A stretch of 12,771 bases of DNA from an uncultured Demequina sp. (GCA_937925595.1 CALALQ010000110.1:1-12771), one strand, 5' to 3'. Counted from the stretch's first letter, positions 1-8,376 are shown. Translations and numbers: made by a program. The notes: generated by a model from the sequence alone, not told the origin.

Positions 1-790
<790 letters not shown>

Positions 791-900
791 TCCCACCGGT
801 TGAAAGTAAGAAACAATAACGACCAGTAGGGATCGCAACGCCCCCCAGGCGCCACGTCACTACCCGAGTCTCACAGAAGAAATTCCAGGAGGAACCCATT

Positions 901-2091
901 ATGGGCAAGGCCAAGTTCGAGCGGACCAAGCCGCACGTGAACATCGGCACCATCGGCCACGTTGACCACGGCAAGACCACGCTGACTGCCGCGATCTCCA
1001 AGGTCCTGCACGACAAGTACCCGGACCTCAACCCCTTCACGCCTTTCGAGGACATCGACAAGGCTCCTGAGGAGCGCGAGCGCGGTATCACCATCAACAT
1101 CGCGCACATCGAGTACGAGACCGAGAAGCGTCACTACGCTCACGTCGACGCCCCTGGTCACGCCGACTACATCAAGAACATGATCACCGGTGCTGCCCAG
1201 ATGGACGGCGCGATCCTCGTGGTTGCGGCGACCGACGGCCCCATGGCCCAGACCCGTGAGCACGTTCTGCTCGCCCGCCAGGTTGGTGTTCCCTACCTGC
1301 TCGTGGCGCTGAACAAGTCCGACATGGTCGACGACGAGGAGATCCTCGAGCTCGTCGAGGTCGAGGTCCGTGACCTCCTGTCCTCGCAGGGCTTCGACGG
1401 TGACAACGCTCCCGTCGTCCGCGTCTCCGCGCTCAAGGCTCTCGAGGGCGACCCCGAGTGGGTCAAGACCGTTGAGGCCCTCATGGACGCCGTGGACGAG
1501 AACGTCCCCGAGCCCGTCCGTGACATGGACAAGCCCTTCCTCATGCCGATCGAGGACGTCTTCACGATCACCGGTCGTGGCACCGTCGTCACCGGCAAGG
1601 TGGAGCGCGGCAAGCTCAAGATCAACTCCGAGGTCGAGATCCTCGGTATTCGTGAGCCCCAGAAGACGACCGTCACCGGCATCGAGATGTTCCACAAGAG
1701 CATGGACGAGGCATGGGCGGGCGAGAACTGTGGTCTGCTCCTGCGCGGCACCAAGCGCGAGGACGTGGAGCGCGGCCAGGTTGTTGTTGAGCCCGGCACC
1801 ACGACGCCCCACACCCAGTTCGAGGGCAAGGTCTACATCCTCGACAAGTCCGAGGGTGGCCGCCACAACCCCTTCTACACGAACTACCGTCCGCAGTTCT
1901 ACATCCGCACCACGGACGTGACCGGCGTCATCACGCTGCCCGAGGGCACCGACATGGTCATGCCTGGTGACACCACGGAGATGACGGTTGAGCTCATCCA
2001 GCCCATCGCCCTCGAAGAGGGTCAGGGCTTCGCGATCCGTGAGGGTGGCCGCACCGTCGGCTCCGGCACGGTGACCAAGATCCTCAAGTAG
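901..2091 (+). CDS. tuf: Elongation factor Tu
   Basis: EF-Tu is the GTPase that brings aminoacyl-tRNA to the ribosomal A site. The 396-residue protein has the family length (E. coli ~394). The G-domain motifs are intact: P-loop GHVDHGKT (residues 19-26), switch I with RGITIN (61-66), DAPGH (83-87, with catalytic His87), NKSD (138-141) and SALK (176-179). The beta-barrel domains 2 and 3 follow, ending in [13 protein letters not shown]. The ATG has an ideal Shine-Dalgarno AGGAGG at 887-892, eight bases upstream. The 110-base gap after fusA is longer than elsewhere in the window, and tuf in related bacteria often has its own promoter, but I could not define one convincingly. The gene is last in the str operon and is closed by the strong terminator just downstream. 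NKSD instead of the E. coli NKCD is ordinary variation. Confidence 0.99.
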   Translation: MGKAKFERTKPHVNIGTIGHVDHGKTTLTAAISKVLHDKYPDLNPFTPFEDIDKAPEERERGITINIAHIEYETEKRHYAHVDAPGHADYIKNMITGAAQMDGAILVVAATDGPMAQTREHVLLARQVGVPYLLVALNKSDMVDDEEILELVEVEVRDLLSSQGFDGDNAPVVRVSALKALEGDPEWVKTVEALMDAVDENVPEPVRDMDKPFLMPIEDVFTITGRGTVVTGKVERGKLKINSEVEILGIREPQKTTVTGIEMFHKSMDEAWAGENCGLLLRGTKREDVERGQVVVEPGTTTPHTQFEGKVYILDKSEGGRHNPFYTNYRPQFYIRTTDVTGVITLPEGTDMVMPGDTTEMTVELIQPIALEEGQGFAIREGGRTVGSGTVTKILK

Positions 2092-2109
2092 TTCTTCGGA
2101 ACTGCCAGC

Positions 2110-2146
2110 AAGGGCCCCCGACTTCGGTCGGGGGCCCTTTGCTTTT
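2110..2146 (+). terminator. Intrinsic terminator of the str operon (after tuf)
   Basis: A perfect 13-bp stem pairs 2110-2122 with 2127-2139 around the tetraloop TTCG (2123-2126). Its closing C-G pair gives the very stable C(UUCG)G loop, and the stem is followed by a T-rich run (TGCTTTT to 2146). It starts 19 bases after the tuf stop codon. This is a classical Rho-independent terminator and separates the str operon from the S10 operon. Confidence 0.95.
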
Positions 2147-2176
2147 CCCCGCCCCGGACCCACCTCGCCCCCCCGT

Positions 2177-2230
2177 TTGCGGTTCGTGAGTGTCGCGAAA
2201 CGCCCGTTTCGCGACACTCAGATACCGCAA
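2177..2230. repeat. Long near-perfect palindrome (REP-like intergenic element)
   Basis: The arms 2187-2202 and 2205-2220 are perfect 16-bp reverse complements separated only by CC. After a 3x3 mismatch the pairing resumes for seven more pairs (2177-2183 with 2224-2230), so 23 of 26 positions pair. The core reads TCGCGAAACG / CGTTTCGCGA. It lies 31 bases beyond the tuf terminator run and has no T-tract, so it is not a second classical terminator. Its position between two operons and its symmetry suit either a REP-type dispersed repeat or a dyad protein-binding site. Whether it occurs elsewhere in the genome cannot be seen from one window. Confidence 0.7.
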
Positions 2231-2308
2231 CGCGGGGTTGGGGGAGGGGCGGCGCGGGGGTGCGGAACCGGACAGTGCCGTCCCGTCGCGCGACGGCCCG
2301 ACGCTCGC

Positions 2309-2359
2309 TACAGTGCTCTCAGCAGCAAGGGGGAATCCGTGGTCAAGTGGAACTTCTAG
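2309..2359 (+). other. Possible six-codon ORF with -10-like box and Shine-Dalgarno
   Basis: A TACAGT (2309-2314) resembles an actinobacterial -10 box, though no good -35 is seen at the right distance. It is followed by the purine run AAGGGGG (2327-2333) and, five bases later, GTG GTC AAG TGG AAC TTC TAG (2339-2359), which would give fMVKWNF. A weak hairpin (2360-2364 with 2371-2375) follows the stop. This could be a leader peptide, the remnant of a lost gene, or chance. I do not recognise the peptide and assign no function. Confidence 0.22.
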
Positions 2360-2420
2360 GCGACACGCGAGTCGCAATTAGCGCCGCCTAGCCAGCCACC
2401 GCGTACCGTGCGGGACTAGA

Positions 2421-2448
2421 AGCCCCCGACCACAGCGTCGGCTGGGCT
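2421..2448 (+). other. Terminator-like hairpin upstream of the rpsJ promoter region
   Basis: AGCCCCCGAC (2421-2430) pairs with GTCGG (2437-2441) and GGGCT (2444-2448), with a two-base bulge (2442-2443) and a six-base loop. There is no T-tract. It may be a U-less actinobacterial terminator insulating the rpsJ promoter, or simply a G/C-rich structure. Between 2231 and 2420 I see no gene apart from the possible six-codon ORF. Confidence 0.3.
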
Positions 2449-2455
2449 GCTGCGC

Positions 2456-2490
2456 TTTGCGCATTGGTGCCGAATCTGGCACACTATTCA
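2456..2490 (+). promoter_or_regulatory. Probable promoter of the S10 operon
   Basis: The segment has -35-like TTGCGC (2457-2462) or TTGGTG (2464-2469), followed by the A/T-richer stretch CACACTATTCA (2480-2490). CACACT lies 17 bases after TTGCGC; TATTCA lies 15 bases after TTGGTG. This is the only A/T-rich -10-like stretch close upstream of rpsJ. It lies after a terminator and before an 11-gene run with no other candidate, so a promoter is expected here. Which hexamers are used, and the exact start site, are uncertain. Confidence 0.5.
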
Positions 2491-2516
2491 GGTTGCCCTT
2501 CGCGGGGCGGCCATCA

Positions 2517-2601
2517 CTCACCCAACACAGACCGTAAATCCGGTTCGGGGACGCGCGCGTCGCAGACGCGCGACACGCCCGAGCGCGGGGGTCGGGGTGA
2601 G
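2517..2601 (+). promoter_or_regulatory. Candidate structured 5' leader of rpsJ (S10 operon)
   Basis: A closing helix pairs CTCACCC (2517-2523) with GGGTGAG (2595-2601). It encloses three hairpins: ACCG/CGGT (2531-2534 with 2541-2544), an 8-bp stem (2554-2561 with 2565-2572, loop GCA) and CCCG/CGGG (2578-2581 with 2586-2589). The result would be a compact four-way junction ending 22 bases before the rpsJ Shine-Dalgarno. In enterobacteria an S10-operon leader binds L4 for autogenous control. Whether this unrelated structure does the same is inference, and in G/C-rich DNA some pairing is expected by chance. Confidence 0.4.
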
Positions 2602-2638
2602 AATCACAGTTTGTACGAGAGAGAAGGCAGAGAACGCC

Positions 2639-2947
2639 ATGGCGGGACAGAAGATCCGCATTCGGCTGAAGAGCTATGACCACGAGGTCATCGACTCCTC
2701 CGCCCGCAAGATCGTTGAGACGGTTACGCGCGCCGGTGCGTCGGTGGTGGGCCCCGTCCCGCTGCCCACGGAAAAGAACGTGTTCGTTGTGATTCGTTCG
2801 CCCCACAAGTACAAGGACTCCCGCGAGCACTTCGAGATGCGCACCCACAAGCGCCTCATCGACATCGTGGACCCCACGCCCAAGGCTGTTGACTCGCTGA
2901 TGCGACTCGACCTGCCTGCGGACGTGAACATCGAGATCAAGCTCTAA
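2639..2947 (+). CDS. rpsJ: 30S ribosomal protein S10 (uS10)
   Basis: uS10 sits in the 30S head and, as NusE, also acts in transcription antitermination. The 102-residue protein starts [17 protein letters not shown] and contains the loop region [19 protein letters not shown] and the ending DVNIEIKL, all diagnostic; the family is ~102 residues. I chose the ATG at 2639, with GAAGG at 2623-2627 upstream. The reading frame is open back to 2597, but those 14 extra residues are not family-like and would run over the Shine-Dalgarno. It is the first gene of the S10 operon and is preceded by the probable promoter and the structured leader. rplC follows 21 bases after the stop. Confidence 0.98.
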   Translation: MAGQKIRIRLKSYDHEVIDSSARKIVETVTRAGASVVGPVPLPTEKNVFVVIRSPHKYKDSREHFEMRTHKRLIDIVDPTPKAVDSLMRLDLPADVNIEIKL

Positions 2948-2968
2948 GCCCGTAAGGACTAATTCACC

Positions 2969-3631
2969 ATGACTACGACTTCCAATGCCCAGCGCGCCGT
3001 CACGGCGCTGCTCGGTACGAAGCTGGGCATGACGCAGGTCTGGGACGCCGACGGACGCATCGTGCCCGTCACCGCGATCCAGGTCGACACCAACGTCGTG
3101 ACCCAGGTGCGGAACGCAGAGCGCGACGGCTACGAGGCCGTGCAGCTGGCGTTCGGCGCCGTCGACCCTCGCCGCGTCACCAAGCCGCTCGTCGGCCACT
3201 TCGAGGCCGCCGGCGTGACGCCGCGCCGCCACGTCGCCGAGGTGCGCACCTCCAACGCCGCCGACTACTCGCTCGGCCAGGAGATCACCGCCGACGTCTT
3301 TGAGGCCGGCCAGAAGGTCGACGTTACGGGCACCACCAAGGGCAAGGGCACCGCGGGTGTCATGAAGCGTCACGGCTTCAAGGGCGTCAGCGCCTCCCAC
3401 GGTGCACACCGCAACCACCGCAAGCCGGGCTCCATCGGTGGCGCGTCCACGCCTTCGCGCGTGTTCCGCGGCCTCAAGATGGCCGGCCGCATGGGCAACG
3501 CCCGCAAGACCATCCAGAACCTCACGGTCCACTCGGTCGACGCCGAGAAGGGCCTTGTGCTGATCAAGGGCGCCGTTCCCGGCGCCAAGGGCGGCGTCGT
3601 GCTGATCCGCTCCGCCGTGAAGGGTGCGTGA
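2969..3631 (+). CDS. rplC: 50S ribosomal protein L3 (uL3)
   Basis: uL3 is an early-assembly protein that reaches towards the peptidyl-transferase centre. The 220 residues (E. coli 209) include [12 protein letters not shown] (14-25), the glycine-rich [16 protein letters not shown] (124-139), and the central loop to MAGRMGN (171-177). At 154-163 the loop reads [10 protein letters not shown]: it lacks the Gln that is methylated by PrmB in E. coli, as is usual outside proteobacteria. The first ~10 residues ([10 protein letters not shown]) are a slight, polar N-terminal extension. A Shine-Dalgarno-like TAAGGA (2953-2958) precedes the ATG by 10 bases. Its stop overlaps the possible upstream GTG of rplD, so the two may be translationally coupled. 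Confidence 0.98.
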   Translation: MTTTSNAQRAVTALLGTKLGMTQVWDADGRIVPVTAIQVDTNVVTQVRNAERDGYEAVQLAFGAVDPRRVTKPLVGHFEAAGVTPRRHVAEVRTSNAADYSLGQEITADVFEAGQKVDVTGTTKGKGTAGVMKRHGFKGVSASHGAHRNHRKPGSIGGASTPSRVFRGLKMAGRMGNARKTIQNLTVHSVDAEKGLVLIKGAVPGAKGGVVLIRSAVKGA

Positions 3632-3636
3632 TCGAC

Positions 3637-4320
3637 GTGGCTGACCTCACCATCGACGTCATCGACGCGAAGGGCAAGAAGACCGGCACCGCCGAGCTTC
3701 CCGCCGACATCTTCGACGTTGACGCCAACGTTCCGCTGATCCACCAGGTCGTCGTTGCGCAGCGCGCCGCGGCTCGCCAGGGCACCCACGCCACGAAGAC
3801 TCGTGGCGAGGTCTCCGGTGGTGGACGCAAGCCTTACAAGCAGAAGGGCACCGGCCGCGCCCGTCAGGGTTCGACCCGCGCGCCCCAGTTCGCTGGCGGT
3901 GGCACCGTTCACGGTCCGCAGCCCCGCGACTACTCGCAGCGCACGCCCAAGAAGATGAAGGCCGCCGCTCTGCGCGGTGCGCTCTCCGACCGCGCTCGCG
4001 CCGGCCGTGTCCACGTCATCAAGGACGTGGTGACCGGTGAGACGCCGTCCACCAAGGCCGCACTCGCGGCGATCACCGCGCTGACCTCCGGTCGCAGCGC
4101 CCTCGTGGTGCTCGAGCGTGCCGACGAGATCGCATGGAAGTCGCTGCGCAACGCGGCCGACGTCCACGTGCTCGCCGTCGACCAGCTCAACACCTACGAC
4201 GTGCTCGTGAACGACGACACCGTCTTCACCGCTGGCGCGCTCGAGGCGTTCCTCGCCGGCCCCGCCAAGGGCAAGTCCGCGAAGGCCGTCGCGTCCGAGT
4301 CCGAGGTCGAGGAGGCCTGA
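3637..4320 (+). CDS. rplD: 50S ribosomal protein L4 (uL4)
   Basis: uL4 binds 23S rRNA early in assembly and lines the exit tunnel. In enterobacteria it also represses its own S10 operon. The 227 residues contain the long tunnel loop [19 protein letters not shown] (61-79), followed by the [14 protein letters not shown] segment (87-100), where macrolide-resistance changes occur in other species; nothing unusual is seen there. Two GTG starts are possible. The one at 3628 overlaps the rplC stop but lies only three bases after GAAGGG (3619-3624). The one at 3637 gives [15 protein letters not shown], which matches the family N-terminus, at a spacing of 12, so I prefer 3637. The C-terminus carries a short Lys/Ala then acidic tail ([18 protein letters not shown]) beyond the conserved fold. 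Confidence 0.96.
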   Translation: MADLTIDVIDAKGKKTGTAELPADIFDVDANVPLIHQVVVAQRAAARQGTHATKTRGEVSGGGRKPYKQKGTGRARQGSTRAPQFAGGGTVHGPQPRDYSQRTPKKMKAAALRGALSDRARAGRVHVIKDVVTGETPSTKAALAAITALTSGRSALVVLERADEIAWKSLRNAADVHVLAVDQLNTYDVLVNDDTVFTAGALEAFLAGPAKGKSAKAVASESEVEEA

Positions 4321-4321
4321 G

Positions 4322-4624
4322 ATGACGCAGATCAACAAGAACCACCGCGACGTGCTCATCCGACCCATCGTGTCGGAGAAGAGCTACTCGCTCATGGACG
4401 AAGGCAAGTACACCTTCGAGGTTGACCCCAACGCCAACAAGACCGAGATCAAGATCGCGGTCGAGAAGATCTTCGGCGTCAAGGTCGAGTCCGTGAATAC
4501 GATCAACCGCAAGGGCAAGGTGCGTCGCACCCGCTACGGCCTCGGCAAGCGCAAGGACGTCAAGCGCGCCATCGTCACCCTCGGTGCCGGTGAGAGCCTC
4601 GACATCTTCGGCCAGGTCGGCTAG
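4322..4624 (+). CDS. rplW: 50S ribosomal protein L23 (uL23)
   Basis: uL23 sits at the tunnel exit and is the docking site for trigger factor and the signal-recognition particle. The 100 residues match the E. coli length exactly. Family signatures are [23 protein letters not shown], the [14 protein letters not shown] core and the RNA-binding [21 protein letters not shown] loop. The ATG lies one base after the rplD stop, with GGAGG at 4311-4315 inside the end of rplD, an arrangement suited to coupled translation. No odd features. Confidence 0.98.
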   Translation: MTQINKNHRDVLIRPIVSEKSYSLMDEGKYTFEVDPNANKTEIKIAVEKIFGVKVESVNTINRKGKVRRTRYGLGKRKDVKRAIVTLGAGESLDIFGQVG

Positions 4625-4643
4625 GTAAGGGCAGGAAACACTC

Positions 4644-5483
4644 ATGGCTATTCGCAAGTACAAGCCGACGACGCCGGGCCGCCGTGGCTCGTCTGTCGCC
4701 GACTTCGTCGAGGTCACCCGCTCGACCCCCGAGAAGTCGCTGGTTCGTCCCCTTCACAAGAAGGGCGGCCGCAACAACACCGGTCGCATCACCACCCGTC
4801 ACCAGGGTGGCGGTCACAAGCGCGCCTACCGCGTGATCGACTTCCGTCGTCACGACAAGGACGGCGTTCCCGCGACCGTTGCTCACATCGAGTACGACCC
4901 CAACCGCACCGCGCGCATCGCCCTGCTGCACTACGCAGACGGCGAGAAGCGCTACATCATCGCCCCCGACAAGCTGTCGCAGGGTGACAGGGTTGAGGCC
5001 GGCCCCGGTGCCGACATCAAGCCCGGCAACAACCTCCCGCTGCGCAACATCCCCACGGGTACCGTTGTGCACGCGATCGAGCTCAAGCCGGGTGGCGGTG
5101 CCAAGATCGCCCGCTCCGCCGGAGCGTCGGTCCAGCTCGTTGCCAAGGACGGCCCCTACGCCCAGCTGCGTATGCCCTCCGGCGAGATCCGCAACGTCGA
5201 CGCGCGCTGCCGCGCGACCGTCGGCGAGGTCGGCAACGCCGAGCAGTCCAACATCAACTGGGGCAAGGCCGGCCGTATGCGCTGGAAGGGCAAGCGTCCT
5301 ACCGTCCGCGGTGTTGTGATGAACCCGGTTGACCACCCGCACGGTGGTGGTGAGGGCAAGACCTCCGGTGGTCGTCACCCCGTCAGCCCGTGGGGCAAGC
5401 CTGAGGGTCGCACCCGCAGGCCCAACAAGGAAAGCGACAAGCTCATTGTGCGTCGCCGCAAGACCGGCAAGAACAAGCGATAG
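4644..5483 (+). CDS. rplB: 50S ribosomal protein L2 (uL2)
   Basis: uL2 is needed for subunit association and for a functional peptidyl-transferase centre. The 279 residues (E. coli 273) show [17 protein letters not shown] at the start, [13 protein letters not shown] in the N-terminal OB-like domain, and the conserved C-terminal [13 protein letters not shown] loop (from ~residue 227), whose His residues approach the catalytic centre. The basic tail [10 protein letters not shown] ends the protein. A Shine-Dalgarno-like run (AAGGGCAGGAAA) precedes the ATG. It lies between rplW and rpsS as in all S10 operons. Confidence 0.98.
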   Translation: MAIRKYKPTTPGRRGSSVADFVEVTRSTPEKSLVRPLHKKGGRNNTGRITTRHQGGGHKRAYRVIDFRRHDKDGVPATVAHIEYDPNRTARIALLHYADGEKRYIIAPDKLSQGDRVEAGPGADIKPGNNLPLRNIPTGTVVHAIELKPGGGAKIARSAGASVQLVAKDGPYAQLRMPSGEIRNVDARCRATVGEVGNAEQSNINWGKAGRMRWKGKRPTVRGVVMNPVDHPHGGGEGKTSGGRHPVSPWGKPEGRTRRPNKESDKLIVRRRKTGKNKR

Positions 5484-5495
5484 GGAGCCCCTGTT

Positions 5496-5774
5496 ATGCC
5501 ACGCAGTCTGAAGAAGGGCCCCTTCGTCGACGACCACCTGCAGAAGAAGGTGGACGCCCAGAACGAAGCAGGCACCAAGAACGTCATCAAGACCTGGTCG
5601 CGTCGGTCGGTCATCACCCCCGACTTCCTGGGTCACACGTTTGCCGTGCACGACGGCCGCAAGCACGTCCCGGTGTTCGTCACCGAGTCGATGGTTGGCC
5701 ACAAGCTGGGCGAGTTCGCCCCCACGCGCACGTTCAAGGGCCACGTCAAGGACGACCGCAAGGGCCGCCGCTAA
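5496..5774 (+). CDS. rpsS: 30S ribosomal protein S19 (uS19)
   Basis: uS19 lies in the 30S head near the A-site finger and pairs with uS13. Its 92 residues are the family length and begin [43 protein letters not shown] and [13 protein letters not shown] follow in canonical order, and the C-terminus is short and basic (KDDRKGRR). AGGGAG at 5482-5487, overlapping the rplB stop, lies eight bases before the ATG. The gap after rplB is only 12 bases. Confidence 0.98.
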   Translation: MPRSLKKGPFVDDHLQKKVDAQNEAGTKNVIKTWSRRSVITPDFLGHTFAVHDGRKHVPVFVTESMVGHKLGEFAPTRTFKGHVKDDRKGRR

Positions 5775-5806
5775 GGCGCCCGCGCGAGGATTTAGAGGAG
5801 ACAGAT

Positions 5807-6172
5807 ATGGAAGCCAAGGCGCAGACGCGGTACCTCCGCGTGACCGCCCAGAAGGCTCGCCGCGTCGTGAACCTGGTCCGTGGTCAGAACGCCCTTGAGG
5901 CGGCCACGTCGCTGAAGTTCCAGCCGCAGGCCGTGGCGACCGATGTGCGCAAGCTCATCGAGTCCGCCGTCGCCAACGCGCGCGTGAAGGCTGAGGCAGC
6001 AGGCGAGCGCTTCGACGAGCGCGACCTGTACATCAAGGAGATCTTCGTTGACGAAGGCCCCACGATGAAGCGCATCCAGCCGCGCGCTCAGGGACGTGCG
6101 AACCGCATCCTGAAGCGTTCGAGCCACATCACCGTCGTTGTCGCGACGCCCGTCAAGGAAGGAGCCCGGTAA
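5807..6172 (+). CDS. rplV: 50S ribosomal protein L22 (uL22)
   Basis: uL22 binds all 23S rRNA domains, and its long beta-hairpin lines the exit tunnel next to uL4. The 121 residues (E. coli 110) start [21 protein letters not shown]. They include [12 protein letters not shown], the IESAVANA helix and the tunnel hairpin (about residues 80-100, with [18 protein letters not shown]), followed by the strand SSHITVVV. The hairpin sequence is of the normal type, with no insertion like those linked to macrolide resistance. AGAGGAG (5794-5800) precedes the ATG by six bases. The TAA stop overlaps the rpsC ATG by one base (TAATG, 6170-6174). Confidence 0.98.
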   Translation: MEAKAQTRYLRVTAQKARRVVNLVRGQNALEAATSLKFQPQAVATDVRKLIESAVANARVKAEAAGERFDERDLYIKEIFVDEGPTMKRIQPRAQGRANRILKRSSHITVVVATPVKEGAR

Positions 6173-6984
6173 TGGGTCAGAAGGTTAACCCGCACGGCTA
6201 CCGCCTGGGCATCACGACCGACCACCGTTCGCGCTGGTTCGCCGACTCCACCAAGGTGGGCGAGCGCTACCGCGACTACGTGGACGAGGATGTCAAGATC
6301 CGTCAGCTCATGGCCAAGGGCCTCGAGCGTGCCGGCGTGTCCAAGGTGGAGATCGAGCGCACCCGTGAGCGTGTGCGCGTGGACCTCCACACCGCACGTC
6401 CCGGCATCGTCATCGGCCGCCGCGGCGCCGAGGCTGACAAGCTCCGCGCGAGCCTCGAGAAGCTGACTGGCAAGCAGGTCCAGCTCAACATCCTCGAGGT
6501 CAAGAACGCAGAGGTCGACGCTCAGCTCGTTGCCCAGGGCATCGCCGAGCAGCTCGCCTCCCGCGTCTCGTTCCGTCGTGCCATGCGCAAGGGCATCCAG
6601 TCCGCGCTGCGCGTCGGCGCCAAGGGCATCCGTGTCCAGTGCTCCGGCCGTCTTGGCGGCGCCGAGATGTCGCGCTCCGAGTTCTACCGCGAGGGTCGTG
6701 TGCCGCTGCACACGCTCCGCGCCAACATCGACTACGGCTTCTTCGAGGCCCGCACCACGTTCGGCCAGATCGGCGTCAAGGTGTGGATCTACAAGGGCGA
6801 CATGACGGAGAAGGAGTGGGCCGCCGAGCAGGCAAAGGCTCCTCGCGCTCCGCAGCGTGGTCGCGGCGACCGTGGTGACCGTTCTTCTCGTGGCCCCCGC
6901 CGCGACTCCGCCCCCCGCGCCGAGGCTCCTGCCGAGGCCCCTGCCGCCGACGCTCCCGCAGCTGAGGCCGGGAAGGAAGGCTAA
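6172..6984 (+). CDS. rpsC: 30S ribosomal protein S3 (uS3) with Ala/Pro-rich tail
   Basis: uS3 forms part of the mRNA entry channel, where with uS4 and uS5 it acts in mRNA unwinding. It starts [14 protein letters not shown]. It has a KH domain with the GxxG loop in IVIGRRGAE (79-87), then the C-terminal domain with [10 protein letters not shown] (131-140) and [12 protein letters not shown] (159-170). The conserved fold ends near residue 218. The last ~50 residues (219-270) are a low-complexity tail, first Arg/Gly-rich ([14 protein letters not shown]) and then Ala/Pro/Glu-rich, making the protein 270 residues against 233 in E. coli. Such tails are common in actinobacterial uS3. AAGGAAGG at 6157-6164 serves as Shine-Dalgarno within the end of rplV. 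Confidence 0.98.
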   Translation: MGQKVNPHGYRLGITTDHRSRWFADSTKVGERYRDYVDEDVKIRQLMAKGLERAGVSKVEIERTRERVRVDLHTARPGIVIGRRGAEADKLRASLEKLTGKQVQLNILEVKNAEVDAQLVAQGIAEQLASRVSFRRAMRKGIQSALRVGAKGIRVQCSGRLGGAEMSRSEFYREGRVPLHTLRANIDYGFFEARTTFGQIGVKVWIYKGDMTEKEWAAEQAKAPRAPQRGRGDRGDRSSRGPRRDSAPRAEAPAEAPAADAPAAEAGKEG

Positions 6985-6987
6985 GCC

Positions 6988-7407
6988 ATGCTTATCCCCC
7001 GTCGAGTCAAGCACCGCAAGCAGCACCACCCGGGTCGTTCGGGCGCTTCTACCGGTGGCACCCAGGTGACGTTCGGCGACTTCGGCATCCAGGCCCTCGA
7101 GCCTGCGTATGTCACGAACCGCCAGATCGAGGCGGCTCGTATCGCCATGACGCGTCACATCAAGCGTGGTGGAAAGGTGTGGATCACGATCTACCCCGAC
7201 CGTCCGCTGACCAAGAAGCCCGCCGAAGTCCGCATGGGCTCCGGTAAGGGTTCCCCCGAGTGGTGGGTGGCGAACGTCAAGCCGGGCCGTGTCATGTTCG
7301 AGCTTGCTGGCGTTCCCGAGGAGCTTGCTCGCGAGGCCATGCGCCGCGCGCAGCACAAGCTCCCCATGAAGACACGCTTCGTGACCCGTGAAGGCGGTGA
7401 CATCTGA
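6988..7407 (+). CDS. rplP: 50S ribosomal protein L16 (uL16)
   Basis: uL16 joins late in 50S assembly and contacts the tRNA elbows near the A site and peptidyl-transferase centre. The 139 residues match the family (~136). They start [19 protein letters not shown] and include [28 protein letters not shown] as consecutive family blocks. The conserved loop [15 protein letters not shown] (from residue 81) follows; its Arg82 corresponds to the E. coli Arg that is hydroxylated. AAGGAAGG (6973-6980) lies seven bases before the ATG. The TGA stop overlaps the rpmC ATG (TGATG, 7405-7409). Confidence 0.98.
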   Translation: MLIPRRVKHRKQHHPGRSGASTGGTQVTFGDFGIQALEPAYVTNRQIEAARIAMTRHIKRGGKVWITIYPDRPLTKKPAEVRMGSGKGSPEWWVANVKPGRVMFELAGVPEELAREAMRRAQHKLPMKTRFVTREGGDI

Positions 7408-7649
7408 TGGCTATCGGTACCAAGGCCCTGCGCCCCGAGGAGCTCGACGCTCTCGAGGACGAGCGCCTCATCGAGGAGCTCAAGAAGGCGAAGGAAGAGC
7501 TGTTCAACCTGCGCTTCCAGTCCGCCACCGGTCAGCTTGAGAACCACGGCCGCCTGAAGGCCGTGAAGCGTGACATCGCCCGCATCTACACGATCCTGCG
7601 CGAGCGCGAGCTCGGTATCAGGACCGCCCCGAGCGCGAAGGCCGAGTAA
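7407..7649 (+). CDS. rpmC: 50S ribosomal protein L29 (uL29)
   Basis: uL29 is a small helical protein next to uL23 at the tunnel exit. The 80 residues (E. coli 63) show the helical hairpin [20 protein letters not shown] and the signature [24 protein letters not shown], which also identifies the family. A short C-terminal addition ([11 protein letters not shown]) makes it slightly long, typical of actinobacteria. The start overlaps the rplP stop; the nearest Shine-Dalgarno, GAAGG (7390-7394), is 12 bases away, so coupling to rplP translation is likely. Confidence 0.97.
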   Translation: MAIGTKALRPEELDALEDERLIEELKKAKEELFNLRFQSATGQLENHGRLKAVKRDIARIYTILRERELGIRTAPSAKAE

Positions 7650-7658
7650 GGAACACAT

Positions 7659-7946
7659 ATGTCGACCAAGAAGCACACGACGGCCACGGCTGAGCACCGC
7701 GCGTACCGCAAGACGCGCCGTGGTTACGTGACCTCGGACAAGATGGACAAGACCATCACCGTTGAGATCGAGGACCGCGTCAAGCACCCGCTCTACGGCA
7801 AGGTCATGCGCCGTACCAGCAAGATCAAGGCACACGACGAGAACAACACCGCCGGCATCGGTGACCTCGTCGTGGTGATGGAGACCCGCCCGCTTTCCGC
7901 GTCCAAGCGGTGGCGTCTGGTCGAGATCGTCGAGAAGGCCAAGTAG
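7659..7946 (+). CDS. rpsQ: 30S ribosomal protein S17 (uS17)
   Basis: uS17 is an early-binding OB-fold protein of the 30S body. The 95 residues (E. coli 84) contain the family core [42 protein letters not shown], and [27 protein letters not shown] polar N-terminal extension of ~15 residues ([16 protein letters not shown]) precedes the fold. TAAGGA at 7647-7652 overlaps the rpmC stop and lies six bases before the ATG. It is the last gene of the S10 set; a 58-base gap with a hairpin follows. Confidence 0.98.
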   Translation: MSTKKHTTATAEHRAYRKTRRGYVTSDKMDKTITVEIEDRVKHPLYGKVMRRTSKIKAHDENNTAGIGDLVVVMETRPLSASKRWRLVEIVEKAK

Positions 7947-7948
7947 AA

Positions 7949-7984
7949 GGTTCGACCAGGCTCGCTGGTGACCCAGCGAGAACC
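7949..7984 (+). other. Hairpin at the S10/spc operon junction
   Basis: CTCGCTGG (7961-7968) pairs perfectly with CCAGCGAG (7973-7980) around the four-base loop TGAC. An outer GGTT/AACC pairing (7949-7952 with 7981-7984) can extend it across an asymmetric internal loop. It starts two bases after the rpsQ stop, and no T-tract follows. It lies exactly where E. coli separates the S10 and spc operons, so it could be a processing site, a partial terminator or a regulator of rplN. I see no clear promoter in the gap. Confidence 0.55.
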
Positions 7985-8004
7985 AGACGACAGGAGACAC
8001 AGAC

Positions 8005-8376
8005 ATGATTCAGCAGGAGTCGCGACTTCGCGTCGCCGACAACACGGGTGCCAAGGAGATCCTCTGCATCCGTGTGCTCGGCGGCTCGCACCGTCGCTAC
8101 GCCGGCATTGGCGACACGATTGTCGCCACCGTCAAGGACGCCATTCCCGGCGGCAACGTCAAGAAGGGCGAGGTCGTCAAGGCGGTCGTCGTGCGCACCA
8201 CCAAGGAGCGCCGTCGCCCGGACGGTTCGTACATCCGTTTCGACGAGAACGCAGCGGTGATCCTCAAGAACACTGAAGGTGACCCTCGTGGCACCCGCAT
8301 CTTCGGCCCCGTGGGCCGCGAGCTGCGCGACAAGAAGTTCATGAAGATCATTTCGCTCGCACCGGAGGTGATCTAG
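8005..8376 (+). CDS. rplN: 50S ribosomal protein L14 (uL14)
   Basis: uL14 forms an intersubunit bridge with 16S rRNA and is the binding site of the silencing factor RsfS in other bacteria. Its 123 residues equal the E. coli length. The start [58 protein letters not shown] and the ending [21 protein letters not shown] are all canonical. AGGAG at 7992-7996 lies eight bases before the ATG. It is the first gene of the spc set and comes after the hairpin gap. Confidence 0.98.
   Translation: MIQQESRLRVADNTGAKEILCIRVLGGSHRRYAGIGDTIVATVKDAIPGGNVKKGEVVKAVVVRTTKERRRPDGSYIRFDENAAVILKNTEGDPRGTRIFGPVGRELRDKKFMKIISLAPEVI

Noticed and set aside
800..829. TTGAAA (800-805) and a possible -10 around 823-832 as a promoter for tuf
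   Set aside because: The -35 is reasonable but no good -10 box (TAnnnT) lies at 16-18 bases. The gap length suggests a possible promoter, but I cannot support an exact site.
1312..1323. EF-Tu NKSD instead of NKCD as a possible functional or drug-resistance change
   Set aside because: Ser or Ala at this place is common in bacterial EF-Tu, and the C-terminal [11 protein letters not shown] region linked to elfamycin response looks normal.
871..2217. 448-codon open frame antisense to tuf, and similar long antisense frames at 2378-3532, 4575-5744, 6088-7356, 9516-10490, 10427-11452 and 11340-12458
   Set aside because: Each lies opposite a well-identified ribosomal or elongation-factor gene. In G/C-rich coding DNA the third-position bias removes stop codons from the complementary frame. 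Their translations are low-complexity Val/Leu/Asp/Gly/Arg strings without domains.
2177..2381. Small overlapping + strand frames (about 60 codons) through the palindrome after tuf
   Set aside because: They are coded mainly by the palindrome arms and G-runs, have no Shine-Dalgarno at the start, and match no family. The same amino-acid strings appear on both strands, as expected from an inverted repeat.
2597..2638. Upstream extension of rpsJ by 14 codons
   Set aside because: uS10 proteins begin at [10 protein letters not shown]; the extra residues are not family-like and would be read from the leader and Shine-Dalgarno region.
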